The notes: generated by a model not told the origin, from the letters alone. A DNA stretch of 64,000 bases from Damh-18 sp036275695 (GCA_036275695.1 DASUDI010000021.1:13569-77568); one strand, 5' to 3'; shown: positions 46,831 to 57,314, counted from the first letter of the stretch. Program-made: numbers and translations.

Positions 46831-49800
46831 CTAAAAAACGGGTACTGAAATGTATCGCATGTGTGCTTCGTATGTTCCCGCATCCTGCATTTGACGTACG
46901 AGTAATCTAAATACAACATCAATAAACTCGCCCACCACCGGCTGTGAACTATACCCCACCTCATCAAGTGTTGTTGTGCTCATACGTGCCCATGTATCGA
47001 CTGCTGAAAACCGAGTTGAGCCACCATACAGTGTATCATCTGCAGAGTGGTAACCAAAACAACTGCGAGCACTCGCGTTACACCCTGAAGCCCATGAGGT
47101 CGGGGTACCGTTGGTACCTATGACCTGATCGATTTTTTCACCAAATGATGTGAGCATATCCCCTGAAAGAGTCGTGAAGAGTCGATATCCTGAAGTTCCA
47201 TTTGTGTCAATGGTGAAACGATGTGCACCTTCAACAAACGTATCAACAGGGACTGAACCAAATGGAATTGTGGACGGTGTTGTTGCGATATCAGTAGTGA
47301 TTCCTTCAATGGTCTGTCCAGAGGATATCCCTGTCATAGTAAAGACCAGACTTGCGCCCTTGGTCAGAAGACTTGGGTACGTTTCTCCCTGCGCGAGTGG
47401 CACGACGCTATTATTAGTCGCGTCATATGCCCTAAAATAATACACTCGATTGACGCGTGCGCCACTACTCCTCAATGTAAACGCAAACTCAGTTGCAGCA
47501 TTTATTTGATGATCAAAGGTGCTTGTAGTGGTGCCACTTTCATTATGTGTACCGCATCCGACACCAACTTGTGACACACACGCGCCCACATCAGAAAGTA
47601 ATTTTGTTTGTATAGACACGTCATCTGCTCCACCCCCGTTCTCATAGCACCAGTAGGAAAGATTGGTGCATGTACCCATTTCAGATACAAAGGTCGATGT
47701 TGCAAATGTAGGTGATTCTGAAAACTGCAGACGAAATCGAACATTAGTCCCCACGGCACCGTTGGATTCTTGGAGCGTAAGACGCAATTGAATAGGATTA
47801 TTTACATCAATGTCAATGGGAGCCACTGTTTCATTCGCAAGTGGAGTTGTGGGTGTTTCATTTTCCGCATCATCATACCATCTCCAATTTTTTGATTCTG
47901 CACCATATCCCACCGTGCGAATTGTGGGGTAATTATTATACGCAGTCAGTAGTGTTCCATTTGCTTCAGTCATCCTAAAACAGTATGACGTCCTATCAGC
48001 GGCACCATTATTTTGAATTGCCCAGTCATACTCAATATCCTGATTGGCATTTGTTTTATATGGTGCGAGCGCGGTATTGTTTTGCTCTTCAAAGGTTCCC
48101 GCGACGTCTGAAACAGACAAAAGTAAATCACCACCCGTAGGCGGGTCTCCTGAAAGTACCGCCCCATCAGTAATCGGAGTTGAGGTACCTCTCCATAATG
48201 CGGTAGTACTCCCAATCGCACCCAGATTTTTCCACTCAGTTGTTTGAATAGCACTACACGTGGTGATTCGTGGTGCGTATTGAAGCTTAAATGCGTCGGT
48301 ATTCGCAATAAGTGCCGCGGCACTTATTGCGAGTGACATGCGTAGTCGCAGTGTTCCACCATTAAGTATCGGGGTGTCGAACCCTGTCATCTCCGTATTT
48401 TCTCCAAGGTCAGTAGCACCCACTGGCCATGGATCCGTAGGTTTTAAAGCGTTGTTATTGACATAGAGTCTGTAGTAATTTTGAGATATCTTTCTACGTG
48501 CGGTTGGCCACTCAACAACCTCTGTTCTGTAATTTCTTGTGTCACCCGTATTACTCATCCATATTTCATACTGTGTCGTAGAGATAAGACGAGTCGCAAT
48601 CATTGGTTCAGGCCACGATGTTCCCGTCCCCGAACTTCTGTTATTCATAAAAATTGAAGCGATACCCACGTCATCAAGTGTTTTACCGATATTTATATTT
48701 GAAGTAAAGGGAGCCGTACCACCTGACTGCGTGCCATTTGAGCGGGTGACCACCATCGTGGTGCCCACCGTCTGAAGATTCTCAATAATCCACGCCACTG
48801 ATACGTGCCCTGTTGGTGTTGTTGCCGCGCCATCTAAAAGAAACGACACCTGTCCAACACTTGAAAGCCACACCTCGTGTCCAAAGTTTGCATGCGAATC
48901 AAGCCCTGATCCAACACGCTTTTGTGTATGCACAAAAGCTCGCGTAAGACTTCCGATTGCGGTAATTGATTCAGTTTCAGTACTTCCCGCAGATGAGTAG
49001 GTGTGTTCAGCGCGCTGAACTACCCAGTTAGAGCCGGTAAATTCTACTACCGCGTAACTTACATACACCGCATCACTCCCCGCTTCACCGCGCGTAAATG
49101 TTGCCGTGTCAGCACCCGCGTCCCATGACGCGGTGGAAAGTACGGTATTGTAGTCCGCTCGGCCTGAGTCAGGATTGTATTGACCAGTGACGAACACTGC
49201 CACATCAGTATCATCAGTGATACCCGCGACAGTATTTGACGTAAGCGTCGTACCTGTCGTGGTGTACGCGCGCGCTTGCTGCTGTCGCACAATGAATTCA
49301 TTCTCTCCCCCGGCAGTTCCTTTGTACTCTACAATTTCCCACGCAACTCTTGTATCACCCGAAGGAGTACCATTTCTTTGAAAAGTGATACTATTAGTGA
49401 TATTTGAGGGATTGGTGATATACACCGTAACATCGTTAGCGTTCTGGTTTCCAGTCGCACCAGAATCTCCTGCGCCCGTACTATGCGTATTGGTAATGCG
49501 AATAAATGCCGAGGTCGAGGCACTCGGTGCTACATAGTCAGTCCCTGCGTTAATGGTAAGTGAGCCACCAGTAATTGTCGAAACACCTCGCTGCACTCGG
49601 AAGTCAGTGGGTAATTTAATGGTCACCTCGGGATAGACCGAGTATGCGGGGAGTGCCGTTCCTGCGTTTGTAAGACGAAAACAATAGGTGGCACCTTCCA
49701 CTGATGACGCGGTTGCGTTGAGTGAGTACTCGAATTCAACGAATTGAGTTTCTGAGAGAGTAATAGAACCCGTCTGAGATGTTGTTTCTCGCTGTCCTCC

Positions 49801-52302
49801 ATTTGAGGTCACGAAGCTGGCATTTTCGTCATTCATACCTCCACTTGATACGGTAATATTTGTGGTGTTATTGCCTTCAACAAGTTGTGACGCGGACATG
49901 TCCCACGCACCACCTCCAGTACTCACGTCACTCCACCCTGTTGCAGCACTACATGTTGAGATTTTTTGCGCAAATTCAAGGCGGTATTGGATACCTTGCG
50001 TAGTGGTGCCACCTTCATTTGATACTTGCACACGAAGTCGCTGTATATCAAGTTGTGCTACTTTGGTAAGTGGCGTATCAGCAGTACCACCCGTAGCCGA
50101 AGTCGCGCCAGACTCTGTTCCATCGTTGTTGCGCCAATGATAGTGTGTTTGCGTAGGTATACTTTTATATAGTCGCGTTACTCCTGGTACAGCAACATTT
50201 GTATTAGGTGCCACGTTGGCACCACTTGCATTAATGTGCGTATTAGGATTAGTGATTTGTAAATCAAGTGATTGATTATTTGTAGAACTGGCGGTTATAT
50301 CAAGCATTGTATATATACACGCACTCTGTGTCGAAGAAACGCTGATTGAGCCGACGAATGTAGATGTTCCTGTGGTCGAAAATCCATCAGTGTCAGTTGT
50401 ACCATACTGAGATTCAGTCCCTATGTACGACTCACTCGCGCAATTATATGGTGCAGAAGTATCATACTCATAGTACAGTTTGATATTATCGAGTCCATAT
50501 ACCACATCAACCGTTCCACTCGCGGTAATGGTTATACCGGAAATGGTGTGTGGGCCAGCCGTCTGCGCCTCAATATTAAAACTACCTCCAAGGTATACAT
50601 TTGAAGTGGTTATATCGATACTTGTGCGCTGTGTTCCAGCACTGGTAACCAAGACATCCGCGGTAACAGTTGCTTCTGGGTACACCGAGTAGGTAATCTC
50701 TGATGCTGAACCAGCATCAGTAAGCCTAAAACAATAAGTCCCTCCATCGGTTGCGTTGGTAGTTGGTGAGATTGAATATTCTAATTCCGCAAACTGACTT
50801 GATGTAAGCGTGAGTCCACCCACCTGTGATGAAGTGTCCTTCACTCCTCCATTAGGAGTGAGAAATGTTGTGTTCTCATTCGTTACTCCTCCCGTTGAAA
50901 CTACTATATCGGTGGTGTCACTTCCATCGGTAATATTACTTGAATTAAACATATCCCAATCACCTCCACCCGCACCAACATCAGTCCAGCCGGACGCCGC
51001 GGAACACGTAGACACCTTTGATGCGTATTCAATGCGATATTGTTTTGAGGTCGACGTTTTATTTCCTTCGTTTGATATTTCAAAACGAAGACGTTTTCCC
51101 ACGAGTTTGCCAATCGCAGAGAGGTGCGTGCTCTCAGTGCCTCCTGTTGCTGAAGTAGCTCCCGATTCACTTCCGTTATCATTACGCCAATGAAAACGCA
51201 TTTGTCGCAAATCAACTTTTTGCACCGTACCTGCACCAGAAATTGAAAGCGCTGTTGTGGGATCTATGACTGGTGAGCTTGCGGCCACAACATCAATAGA
51301 CGGATTGGTCATCTGAATATCGATAGTATCACCCGCACCTGCACTTGATTGAACATCAGCAACAACATATACGCATAACGCTTTTGTGGTGTTGATATTT
51401 ATACCTGATGCGGTAAAAACGGATGAGCCGTCAGCACCACTGAATCCATCCGCATCGGTGGACCCATACTGAGACTCAGTACCCGCATAACTTTCACTTG
51501 CGCAGTTATACGGCGATGAGGTATCGTTTTCGTAGAATAATTTAATATTTTTAAGGTTTGAGGACGCGTCAATAGTACCGTGTTCATATACAGTGATTGA
51601 AGTCACATCACGGTTACTCACGGATGAGTTTTCAGTTATTGCAAAACTCCCACCAAGATGCGCGTTATTCGTTCCCGCATCAATATTTTGCATCGTGCCC
51701 TGCGTTGATACAGTGATATTAATTACTGGCGTATAGGTAACATACGCGTAGAGTGCGTAGTTGATACAGTTGGTGGCACCTCCCGCACCGGGCTTAGTAC
51801 AGGTGGTACGAACACGCAACCCGTCAAGATCAGATTGCGTGAGCGTGAGCCCCGTGAAGTTGACACTTGACCACGTGCTTACGGTACTAATAGTGACATT
51901 CTGTGTCGTGCCAATCTGGGTAGTTTCTGCGGCATTCCAAAGTGAAACCTGGAACTGCATATTTGAACCACCTTCTTTGTGATACAAAAATACGGTCACC
52001 GCGGACGCAGTCTGAACATTTGAAATCGTACCCATTTGGTACGAATCGAGCTGATTGCGCGTGAATGTAAGATAATCACCTGTTGTACTGGGTGCTGTTG
52101 TTGAACTCACACCATCATTAACACAATCATAATTATTCGCAGTAGCACACGTTGTTCGCGCCCCCTGAGAGGTGTTTCCTGCACCATCAGGGTTTATTTG
52201 TTGCCCCAATGCCTCAGTAATAAGTGTATATATAAAAAAACCACACAGCACAAATAGAGCAGTTATACCTGCAACGGTGACCATTTCCATGCTCTTACGC
52301 AT
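46831..52302 (-). CDS. Giant secreted repeat protein (1823 aa)
   Basis: From ATG 52302 (GGAGG nine bases upstream): a signal/anchor helix (about 6-30), a beta domain, two tandem copies of a 350-aa unit (about 195-545 and 550-895), a lectin-like or S-layer-like middle, further Cys-bearing units and a C-terminal domain of 172 aa (DNA 46834-47349). The repeats share blocks such as YNCASESY-GTESQYG, FHWRN-GSESGATSATGG, ISNEG and TYCFRLT, with four Cys at matching places. Rich in Thr, Ser, Asn, Gly; few Lys. Probably a cell-surface or adhesive fibre. No catalytic motif seen. Confidence 0.82.
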   Translation of the reverse strand: MRKSMEMVTVAGITALFVLCGFFIYTLITEALGQQINPDGAGNTSQGARTTCATANNYDCVNDGVSSTTAPSTTGDYLTFTRNQLDSYQMGTISNVQTASAVTVFLYHKEGGSNMQFQVSLWNAAETTQIGTTQNVTISTVSTWSSVNFTGLTLTQSDLDGLRVRTTCTKPGAGGATNCINYALYAYVTYTPVINITVSTQGTMQNIDAGTNNAHLGGSFAITENSSVSNRDVTSITVYEHGTIDASSNLKNIKLFYENDTSSPYNCASESYAGTESQYGSTDADGFSGADGSSVFTASGININTTKALCVYVVADVQSSAGAGDTIDIQMTNPSIDVVAASSPVIDPTTALSISGAGTVQKVDLRQMRFHWRNDNGSESGATSATGGTESTHLSAIGKLVGKRLRFEISNEGNKTSTSKQYRIEYASKVSTCSAASGWTDVGAGGGDWDMFNSSNITDGSDTTDIVVSTGGVTNENTTFLTPNGGVKDTSSQVGGLTLTSSQFAELEYSISPTTNATDGGTYCFRLTDAGSASEITYSVYPEATVTADVLVTSAGTQRTSIDITTSNVYLGGSFNIEAQTAGPHTISGITITASGTVDVVYGLDNIKLYYEYDTSAPYNCASESYIGTESQYGTTDTDGFSTTGTSTFVGSISVSSTQSACIYTMLDITASSTNNQSLDLQITNPNTHINASGANVAPNTNVAVPGVTRLYKSIPTQTHYHWRNNDGTESGATSATGGTADTPLTKVAQLDIQRLRVQVSNEGGTTTQGIQYRLEFAQKISTCSAATGWSDVSTGGGAWDMSASQLVEGNNTTNITVSSGGMNDENASFVTSNGGQRETTSQTGSITLSETQFVEFEYSLNATASSVEGATYCFRLTNAGTALPAYSVYPEVTIKLPTDFRVQRGVSTITGGSLTINAGTDYVAPSASTSAFIRITNTHSTGAGDSGATGNQNANDVTVYITNPSNITNSITFQRNGTPSGDTRVAWEIVEYKGTAGGENEFIVRQQQARAYTTTGTTLTSNTVAGITDDTDVAVFVTGQYNPDSGRADYNTVLSTASWDAGADTATFTRGEAGSDAVYVSYAVVEFTGSNWVVQRAEHTYSSAGSTETESITAIGSLTRAFVHTQKRVGSGLDSHANFGHEVWLSSVGQVSFLLDGAATTPTGHVSVAWIIENLQTVGTTMVVTRSNGTQSGGTAPFTSNINIGKTLDDVGIASIFMNNRSSGTGTSWPEPMIATRLISTTQYEIWMSNTGDTRNYRTEVVEWPTARRKISQNYYRLYVNNNALKPTDPWPVGATDLGENTEMTGFDTPILNGGTLRLRMSLAISAAALIANTDAFKLQYAPRITTCSAIQTTEWKNLGAIGSTTALWRGTSTPITDGAVLSGDPPTGGDLLLSVSDVAGTFEEQNNTALAPYKTNANQDIEYDWAIQNNGAADRTSYCFRMTEANGTLLTAYNNYPTIRTVGYGAESKNWRWYDDAENETPTTPLANETVAPIDIDVNNPIQLRLTLQESNGAVGTNVRFRLQFSESPTFATSTFVSEMGTCTNLSYWCYENGGGADDVSIQTKLLSDVGACVSQVGVGCGTHNESGTTTSTFDHQINAATEFAFTLRSSGARVNRVYYFRAYDATNNSVVPLAQGETYPSLLTKGASLVFTMTGISSGQTIEGITTDIATTPSTIPFGSVPVDTFVEGAHRFTIDTNGTSGYRLFTTLSGDMLTSFGEKIDQVIGTNGTPTSWASGCNASARSCFGYHSADDTLYGGSTRFSAVDTWARMSTTTLDEVGYSSQPVVGEFIDVVFRLLVRQMQDAGTYEAHMRYISVPVF
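49618..51720 (-). repeat. Tandem 350-residue repeat, two copies, inside the giant protein gene
   Basis: Copy 1 covers about 51720-50668 and copy 2 about 50655-49618. Anchor blocks fall 350-355 codons apart (LGGSF, ESQYG, HWRN, SNEG, TYCFRL). DNA identity is clearly lower than protein identity, so the duplication is old. Confidence 0.8.
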
Positions 52303-52311
52303 ACATAAATA

Positions 52312-52316
52312 CCTCC
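52312..52316 (-). promoter_or_regulatory. Strong Shine-Dalgarno site of the giant protein
   Basis: GGAGG nine bases before ATG 52302. It decides the start over TTG/ATG codons further upstream in the open frame (to 52347), and is one of few such sites in the window. Confidence 0.65.
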
Positions 52317-52364
52317 GAATATATCGGATACCTCTATTATGAAGCAAAACACCAGAAATGCGAC

Positions 52365-54104
52365 CTACTGTTGTGGGTTTGAAGTTGTTGCAGCATCATC
52401 TAGCGGTTCAATGTACGGTGTAATGATCAGATCATACGGAGTACTTTCATCATGGATAGGTAACGTTGAGGATGACTGGGTAGACATACTAATATCATAG
52501 GAAGTATTTTGATACTGACCAACAGTTGTTGTCGCACCCAGAAGTAGAGATGTGTCATCATCAGTAATGGGAACATACGGAGTAACGACAATATCAGATT
52601 CAGATATATCAATATTGCTATCATTTGTTGAATCATCAGGTGAACCGTCACCCTCTACTGTGGATTGCTTCTCCTTTAATTGTGGCGTCTGAGAGACGAG
52701 CGCGCGCTTTTGACCAGTTTGCTCAGGATCAGGGATTTCATCAGGAAGAGAGACAGGTTTTGCGCCAAGCTCTATATTTTCACCACTACCGAGATCGTAA
52801 CCACGAATTAACACATCGCCCGACTCTGATTTTGAGTCATATACAAGTACGAAACGGGGATTTTCAATGGTGCCACCGTCATTACCCTCGATTGTCTCAG
52901 TGTGCTTTGTGCGAATATCATACACTTTCATTACCCACACATCATGCTCGAATGACTGCCACACAACATGGGTACCATTAATTTGTGGGGAAATATCGTG
53001 CACTACATTGTCAGTAAGCATATATGGCTCGTCTGTGCCATGCATCATAAATATCTCCCAATCATTACCTATCCACCCCTGCCAAACAGTTATTTCACCA
53101 AAACGTGAGGGGTGCATATTATTATATCTATCGAACGTAATTTGTTGTTCGTCTGTGTGCTCAATGTCATAAATCATAATTTGGTATCGGCCATCTATAA
53201 GTCTATGCCATGTAATAGTATTAGTTGATTCATCAAAATATGGCGCATCATCATCAAATGTGTTTCGGGTAATCTGTGTAATATCTCCGCCCTTCTCAAT
53301 GAAGATTTCGAGATCACCATCCTCATCAGGAGCAGAATAAACTCTATCCGTATACACAATCTCAGATTCCTCTTTTTGTTTTACACAATAATACGTGCCA
53401 TCATCCATGGTTGCGCACTCTGATTGAGCAAAAGACAATCTATTCTCGTCGTTTGTTACTGTATTAATAAGTGGTTGCGCCGGCTCAGTATATGCAGCAG
53501 CATCGGAGACATCAGTGTCACTGTGTACCTCATGTAATGGAGTCGAGCCCCCCTCGTCAACCACGCTTGAAACTTCTGGAAAAACACTGTCTTCATTTGC
53601 TACGAGCGGAGGCGCGTCTCCACTACCATTATTAAAGGATAAGATATCTTCATTCTCAGAGCTTTGATCTTCACGCGAGTTATCAGAAACACCATGCTCA
53701 GGTGATTGATCAAAATTCTCATCTACCTCAATGAGACCAGCGTGGTTATTGTCTACATTATTATCCGCCTCAGTCATAATTACAGGGACACTATTCTCTG
53801 GTTCTAACTGTGAAGTTGTAGTGTCCACATCTACACTCGGCACAACTGGTGGTACTGGCGAAGCGTCAAATGTACTTTCCATTTGCTCACCAACATTTGC
53901 TTCATGTACGGTTTCCGTATCCGTTGGCGAGGACAGTGTTTCTAACGCAACTTCATCCGCAAAAACAGGCGCAAGGGGAAGTGCCACAAGAAGTGACATA
54001 ACAACAAAAGCACACAGTACCCACGCGTAGTAAGTTATGTAATGACGTTTACGTATTTGAGTAATGTTATATGTGCTCCACATCATAGCAAAACATGCGC
54101 GCAT
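52365..54104 (-). CDS. Membrane-anchored TolB/WD40-like beta-propeller protein, acidic
   Basis: About 579 aa. An N-terminal membrane helix (about 28-48 from ATG 54104), a very acidic Ser/Glu/Asp/Val-rich linker of some 170 aa, then PD40-like blades: DEDGDLEIFIEKGGDITQIT, DGRYQIMIYDIEHTDEQQIT, NDWEIFMMHG, VWVMKVYDIRTKHTE, each with the W/Y-x-I/V-x-x-x and D-I motif. Five or so blades are visible, then a Ser/Thr-rich tail. Starts at 54104, 54086 or 54083 are all possible. It may bind peptide or glycan partners at the surface. Own unit by spacing; no clear promoter. Confidence 0.7.
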   Translation of the reverse strand: MRACFAMMWSTYNITQIRKRHYITYYAWVLCAFVVMSLLVALPLAPVFADEVALETLSSPTDTETVHEANVGEQMESTFDASPVPPVVPSVDVDTTTSQLEPENSVPVIMTEADNNVDNNHAGLIEVDENFDQSPEHGVSDNSREDQSSENEDILSFNNGSGDAPPLVANEDSVFPEVSSVVDEGGSTPLHEVHSDTDVSDAAAYTEPAQPLINTVTNDENRLSFAQSECATMDDGTYYCVKQKEESEIVYTDRVYSAPDEDGDLEIFIEKGGDITQITRNTFDDDAPYFDESTNTITWHRLIDGRYQIMIYDIEHTDEQQITFDRYNNMHPSRFGEITVWQGWIGNDWEIFMMHGTDEPYMLTDNVVHDISPQINGTHVVWQSFEHDVWVMKVYDIRTKHTETIEGNDGGTIENPRFVLVYDSKSESGDVLIRGYDLGSGENIELGAKPVSLPDEIPDPEQTGQKRALVSQTPQLKEKQSTVEGDGSPDDSTNDSNIDISESDIVVTPYVPITDDDTSLLLGATTTVGQYQNTSYDISMSTQSSSTLPIHDESTPYDLIITPYIEPLDDAATTSNPQQ

Positions 54105-54179
54105 ATTTAACCCAATGCACCCATATTCATCTATAATAGCAACTATTTGCAATGATGAGTGACAGTGTTATCAACAGTG

Positions 54180-54917
54180 CTAATGATAAAATGACTCTGC
54201 GAGAAGTATTGAAAAATCAATAAATGTCATCCTTCCATCGTTATTGAAATCAAAAGTAAATTTGCGCGAAATCCACGCAGCCATAAACTTCGACACATCA
54301 TCCATATCCACATCATTATCGTTGTCTACATCAGTAACTACGTTGATTTGTGCCTCCGCGGTAAGCACACCATCTGAACCCGTTATGGCGAGTGAGACAA
54401 TGCCCACGCCATCATTAGTCGCATTGACTGAGGTGCCATTTCCATCACCCGCAATGAGTTTGGTACTTTGCAGTATAATGCGTGCATCACCAGATTTGAC
54501 CGCGTGAGCACGAATTCGCGCGACCTGGTGATTGCCTACAAAACCCTTTCTGAAGGTACCGCCCTGCATATAAATTTTTCCATTTTCAGCGTATGGATTT
54601 TTATTCCATAAGGATATGACAGAAGTGCCCACATCTATACTATCAATAACAAGAAATTCCTCTGGATACGTAAGTATAATATCGACTGCGTTAATGGGGA
54701 CGTGTGCGGAAATGGTGACGTCTACATAAAATTGCTGATCCTGAGTCACCTTGTCGTCTGAAACTTGTAAGGAAATATATGAAGAGTTTTGAGTAGTTAC
54801 TGCCGCGAGACCCGCGAAGATGGTGGTCAAAAATACAAATGAAAACGCGTATCGAACCGTGGTGTGGTGCTTTGCTTGATAATTGGGATAAAATAATTTA
54901 ATGAAAAAACGTAACAT
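54180..54917 (-). CDS. Secreted protein with cohesin-like domain and C-terminal dockerin
   Basis: A 245-aa protein: N-terminal signal helix (about 22-44), a cohesin-like beta domain (about 50-185, with INAVDIILTYP, SVISLWNKNP and GGTFRKG), and a dockerin-like pair of calcium loops, DVDNDNDVDMDD and DFNNDGRMTFID, each followed by a short helix (SKFMAAW, FSILLAESF). Carrying both halves, it could link one anchored cohesin protein to another, like an adaptor scaffoldin. Last of a four-gene operon, 6 nt after the previous stop; the ATG at 54917 is used rather than TTG 54923. Confidence 0.82.
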   Translation of the reverse strand: MLRFFIKLFYPNYQAKHHTTVRYAFSFVFLTTIFAGLAAVTTQNSSYISLQVSDDKVTQDQQFYVDVTISAHVPINAVDIILTYPEEFLVIDSIDVGTSVISLWNKNPYAENGKIYMQGGTFRKGFVGNHQVARIRAHAVKSGDARIILQSTKLIAGDGNGTSVNATNDGVGIVSLAITGSDGVLTAEAQINVVTDVDNDNDVDMDDVSKFMAAWISRKFTFDFNNDGRMTFIDFSILLAESFYH

Positions 54918-54923
54918 ACACAA

Positions 54924-55583
54924 TTACGGTACCAGCGTAGACCTCAACGCGTCAATTTGGTGATTACTTACATCAAGTGACTCACTCACATTCTTTGCGT
55001 ACGCAACGAGTGAAGCAACTTCTGAACTTTGAGCTGACGCACCAGAAATAAGATGGGTGATGATGTCTTGTTGTATATCTGCAAGTTCTACAAGGAGACT
55101 GCTCCGCCCTTGTTCAAGGGTAACTAAGTTGGAAAATGCTTCGCTCACCGCATGATACTCCCCTACGTCTTTGAGTAGCGAGAGAATTGTAATATTTTCT
55201 TTAAGACGATCCACCGACTGTTCCAATCGTGTCACCATAAGTGCCTTTCGCTCACCATAAAAATTACCACAACTTTCAAACAAGCTTTGCATAGTGACCA
55301 ATTCAGGTTTAGTAAGTGATGCGAGTCGTATAAGATATGACTCATACTCCTCTCGTCTCCCACAGTCTGCGATAATCTGCTCAGTTACTTCGTCTGCGCC
55401 ATTTCTATCAGTAATTTCGGCGAGTGCTACCACATCAGCTACGTTTTGAGAAATACTGTTTTCCAGGTATGTGACCACATGTTTTTTTTGATACGCACTA
55501 AAACCCGCACCGATACAAAGTGCGAGCGCACATATTCCTAATGCGCGGGCGACTTTCAGATGTTGCAATAGTGATGCTTTCAT
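54924..55583 (-). CDS. Membrane-anchored helical hypothetical protein
   Basis: A 219-aa protein with one N-terminal helix (about 12-31) and then mostly amphipathic helices (TVTRLEQSVDRLKENITILSLL region and SEVASLVAYAKNVSESLDV), suggesting an outside coiled-coil or helical bundle. Two Cys (IIADCGRR and LFESCGNF) sit about 35 residues apart and may pair. No family recognised. It lies inside the cohesin operon, 9 nt after the upstream gene, so it is a candidate accessory part of that assembly. Confidence 0.7.
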   Translation of the reverse strand: MKASLLQHLKVARALGICALALCIGAGFSAYQKKHVVTYLENSISQNVADVVALAEITDRNGADEVTEQIIADCGRREEYESYLIRLASLTKPELVTMQSLFESCGNFYGERKALMVTRLEQSVDRLKENITILSLLKDVGEYHAVSEAFSNLVTLEQGRSSLLVELADIQQDIITHLISGASAQSSEVASLVAYAKNVSESLDVSNHQIDALRSTLVP

Positions 55584-55592
55584 AAATATATT

Positions 55593-57314
55593 TTACGTGA
55601 CGATATGTTCAACATCATCAATTTCTTTTGCGATATGTTCTTGCGCCCTAGTAATATCAGCACGGATTTCGTCTATGAGCGCGGATTCAGACTTAGTCAA
55701 TTTACCTTTTCGTGAAATTGTGAGCGCCTCTACATTTTTATCTAGATTTTGAATAATCAGACCAAACTCTCTCTTGAGACTCACGTCAATATCGGAAGTT
55801 TCTCGTTGTACACTTCTTCTCCATCGCTTGAAACGATATAGCATGAACCAAACGGTCGCCACAAGTAGGAGAACAAGTGCTACGAGCGGTATGATAACTG
55901 ACAAAACTTCAATCATCAGAGATCCGACTGCAAGATATCCAGGTTTTTCTACAATGATTTTAATTTCATCAGAGCGATTACTGATATGTCCCCGCGCATC
56001 ACGCGCAATTGCAGTGAGTGTATACACTCCTTGCACTAGTGGCGTAGAGGGGATGAAAACAAAGTTACCCACGTCATCGCTCGTAACATTATAGACAGAA
56101 GAGGTATCAGACAGCATCGCTCCTTGTGCATCCCTCACTTCAATGGTTACTGTTGCGCCAGGTCGAGTAATACCTTTAATTGCAGGAATAACCCCCTCGT
56201 TCAAACGTTCAGGATACTCAGTAAACTGCGGTTTTTCAAATGCTTCGATTTTGAATGTATACGTGGCGACACTCATGTTACCCGCACTGTCATATGCCTC
56301 AAACACTGCGGTATGTTCACCAGGCTCAACTGAATCAATCAAGTAGTGCTTCGTCTGCTTCTCATCGCTAAATTCCTCCCACGCTCCACCACCAATTTGA
56401 ACTCTGTACCGCGTTACCGGAGAGATATCTTCAAAGGTAAATTCCACAGGTATACCTACGCTATCATTCGTCGATGTTGCGCTCGACACTAAAAAATCCT
56501 TCGGTGGTTCGGAGTCAATTGCAAGCTTGAAGTGAGACACTCTTCCCCACCCATCTTCATTTTTAAATTGGAGATGAAAGTATGAAACTCCCTGTTGCAA
56601 GTCGGAAATTTCTTTTGAACCAATTCGCTCGTCATAGACCTTTGTGGGGATTGTTGCGGGAGATTCATCGAGCAGCATTCGCACCGCTACAACATCCTGC
56701 GGCAATACCCAGGTAAGTGTTGCGGTAGTATTTTTTGACCACACACCATCTTCGTGCGTAGATGAAGTGACAGTGGGTGCCTTAGGAGTATTTGGTGGCG
56801 CAATGTACTCTGGTTCAGGCGTTGCGGTGGGCGCTGAAACGGTATAGGTTGCGCCGTTCATTCCGGTAAGAATATTTGTCCCAATACCATCACGCGCTAG
56901 GATTGAGCCACTTTTAAAAATAACCTTCGGAGTACCTGCACCCAAAGGTTTAAACGTAATATTAAACACATTGCCCGCTGAACCCGTGTATCCTGCAATT
57001 GCGCCACCACTAAATGAAATAGTCCCAGCGCCATTAGAAAAAGTTGGTTCCTCGACCCATAAATTAAAAACTGATGATGCCTTATTTATGCTAATGACTT
57101 GCAGTTCTTTAGGGTTGTACGACATAACGCCATCAGCAGTATTCACTGATTTACCTTCAGTGTTAAGTAACACTGATGCAGTAAACGTACCGCCCACACT
57201 ATACACCCCTGTATTAGGGCTTACACGCAGTGTCGCTGCCTCACTAATTCCCCCACAAAGGAAAAAAATGGAAATAACGCACAAATTTTTGAATATGTAA
57301 TGGTATCTCATCAT
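55593..57314 (-). CDS. Membrane-anchored cohesin-domain protein with Ig-like repeats
   Basis: A 573-aa protein: signal peptide (1-26), a cohesin-like domain (about 28-165: VGGTFTASVLLNTEGKSVNT, VFNLWVEEP, FSGGAIAGYTGSAGN), then two to three Ig/fibronectin-like domains (about 175-460), a membrane helix (about 470-492) and a charged cytoplasmic tail of about 80 aa with a coiled coil. The cohesin face would be outside. ATGA overlap with the upstream cohesin gene shows coupling. The cytoplasmic tail could signal or connect to the cell interior. Confidence 0.85.
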   Translation of the reverse strand: MMRYHYIFKNLCVISIFFLCGGISEAATLRVSPNTGVYSVGGTFTASVLLNTEGKSVNTADGVMSYNPKELQVISINKASSVFNLWVEEPTFSNGAGTISFSGGAIAGYTGSAGNVFNITFKPLGAGTPKVIFKSGSILARDGIGTNILTGMNGATYTVSAPTATPEPEYIAPPNTPKAPTVTSSTHEDGVWSKNTTATLTWVLPQDVVAVRMLLDESPATIPTKVYDERIGSKEISDLQQGVSYFHLQFKNEDGWGRVSHFKLAIDSEPPKDFLVSSATSTNDSVGIPVEFTFEDISPVTRYRVQIGGGAWEEFSDEKQTKHYLIDSVEPGEHTAVFEAYDSAGNMSVATYTFKIEAFEKPQFTEYPERLNEGVIPAIKGITRPGATVTIEVRDAQGAMLSDTSSVYNVTSDDVGNFVFIPSTPLVQGVYTLTAIARDARGHISNRSDEIKIIVEKPGYLAVGSLMIEVLSVIIPLVALVLLLVATVWFMLYRFKRWRRSVQRETSDIDVSLKREFGLIIQNLDKNVEALTISRKGKLTKSESALIDEIRADITRAQEHIAKEIDDVEHIVT

